Assembly (NCBI GenBank): GCA_003246255.1
Contig: QKAX01000150.1
Location: 1-43,017 of the forward strand
Direction of reading: 5' to 3'
Origin: Demequina lutea
GTDB taxonomy: Bacteria > Actinomycetota > Actinomycetes > Actinomycetales > Demequinaceae
Length of the DNA: 43,017 nt
Positions 42,726 through 43,017 of this stretch are shown here, in pieces. Position 1 is the first letter of the stretch, and every line of letters begins with the position of its first letter. The notes beneath the pieces were generated by a model, which saw nothing but the letters and a program-made list of their open reading frames with translations, was not told where the DNA came from and did not search any database. The position numbers and the translations under genes were made by a program.

Positions 42726-43017
42726 CTACGCCGCCTGAGCGAAGTACGCGGCCACCGTGGGGTGCGCATCCACGGCACACGCCGCCAACGCCCCCGGGCC
42801 GCAGTGCGCAGCCAGCGCCGCGGAGAGCCGCGTGGTGACCACCGGCCCCCGCGCATGTCCTCGAAGGCCCGCAGCCGTCGCGTCGGCAAGCTCGTCGTCG
42901 CCCGAGACTGTCATGACGCCCACGAGCGGCAGCGACATGAGGCCGGCGGCCTCCATCACCTTGCTCACCACGGCGGCGCGCGCCTTGGCGGTGGTGCGCA
43001 CGCGCTCCACCGGCTTC
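42726..43017 (-). CDS. DegV family protein, C-terminal part (5' end outside window)
   Basis: KPVERVRTTAKARAAVVSKV at the window edge, typical DegV C-terminal half. Confidence 0.75.
   Translation of the reverse strand, partial: KPVERVRTTAKARAAVVSKVMEAAGLMSLPLVGVMTVSGDDELADATAAGLRGHARGPVVTTRLSAALAAHCGPGALAACAVDAHPTVAAYFAQAA

Overview
High-GC actinobacterial chromosome (probably Micrococcales; taxonomy is inference). The backbone is conserved housekeeping synteny: znuACB-zur / uppS / recO / leuA / era-hlyC-ybeY-phoH-HIT-rsmE-dnaJ-hrcA / hemW-lepA / rpsT / holA-comEC-comEA-degV. Blocks of accessory genes interrupt it: a PhnCDEE-type ABC cassette with a HAD phosphatase and an RpiR regulator, a divergent MarR/oxidoreductase pair, a PotABC/Fbp-like ABC transporter, a Cys-repeat membrane protein, three DUF4870 genes, two chemoreceptors, a PAS-GGDEF-EAL protein and a PemK-like protein. 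Strongest non-obvious signals: (1) an unlisted 14-codon Leu-rich leader peptide upstream of leuA, with an 11-bp hairpin and a candidate anti-Shine-Dalgarno element, which suggests ribosome-mediated attenuation; (2) a Zur-box-like palindrome that contains the cobW-like stop codon, overlaps the -35 and precedes an apparently leaderless znuA; (3) a frameshifting deletion in znuB, which makes the track show a false ZnuB-Zur fusion; (4) a perfect 13-bp stem between an ABC binding-protein gene and its permease, coinciding with an ambiguous permease start; (5) a membrane protein with four ~54-aa, 4-Cys repeats; (6) a duplicated 14-bp operator between marR and its divergent neighbour; (7) a CIRCE element at hrcA-dnaJ. 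I saw no CRISPR array, transposase, tRNA or rRNA. All family calls come from reading the translations; no database search was run.
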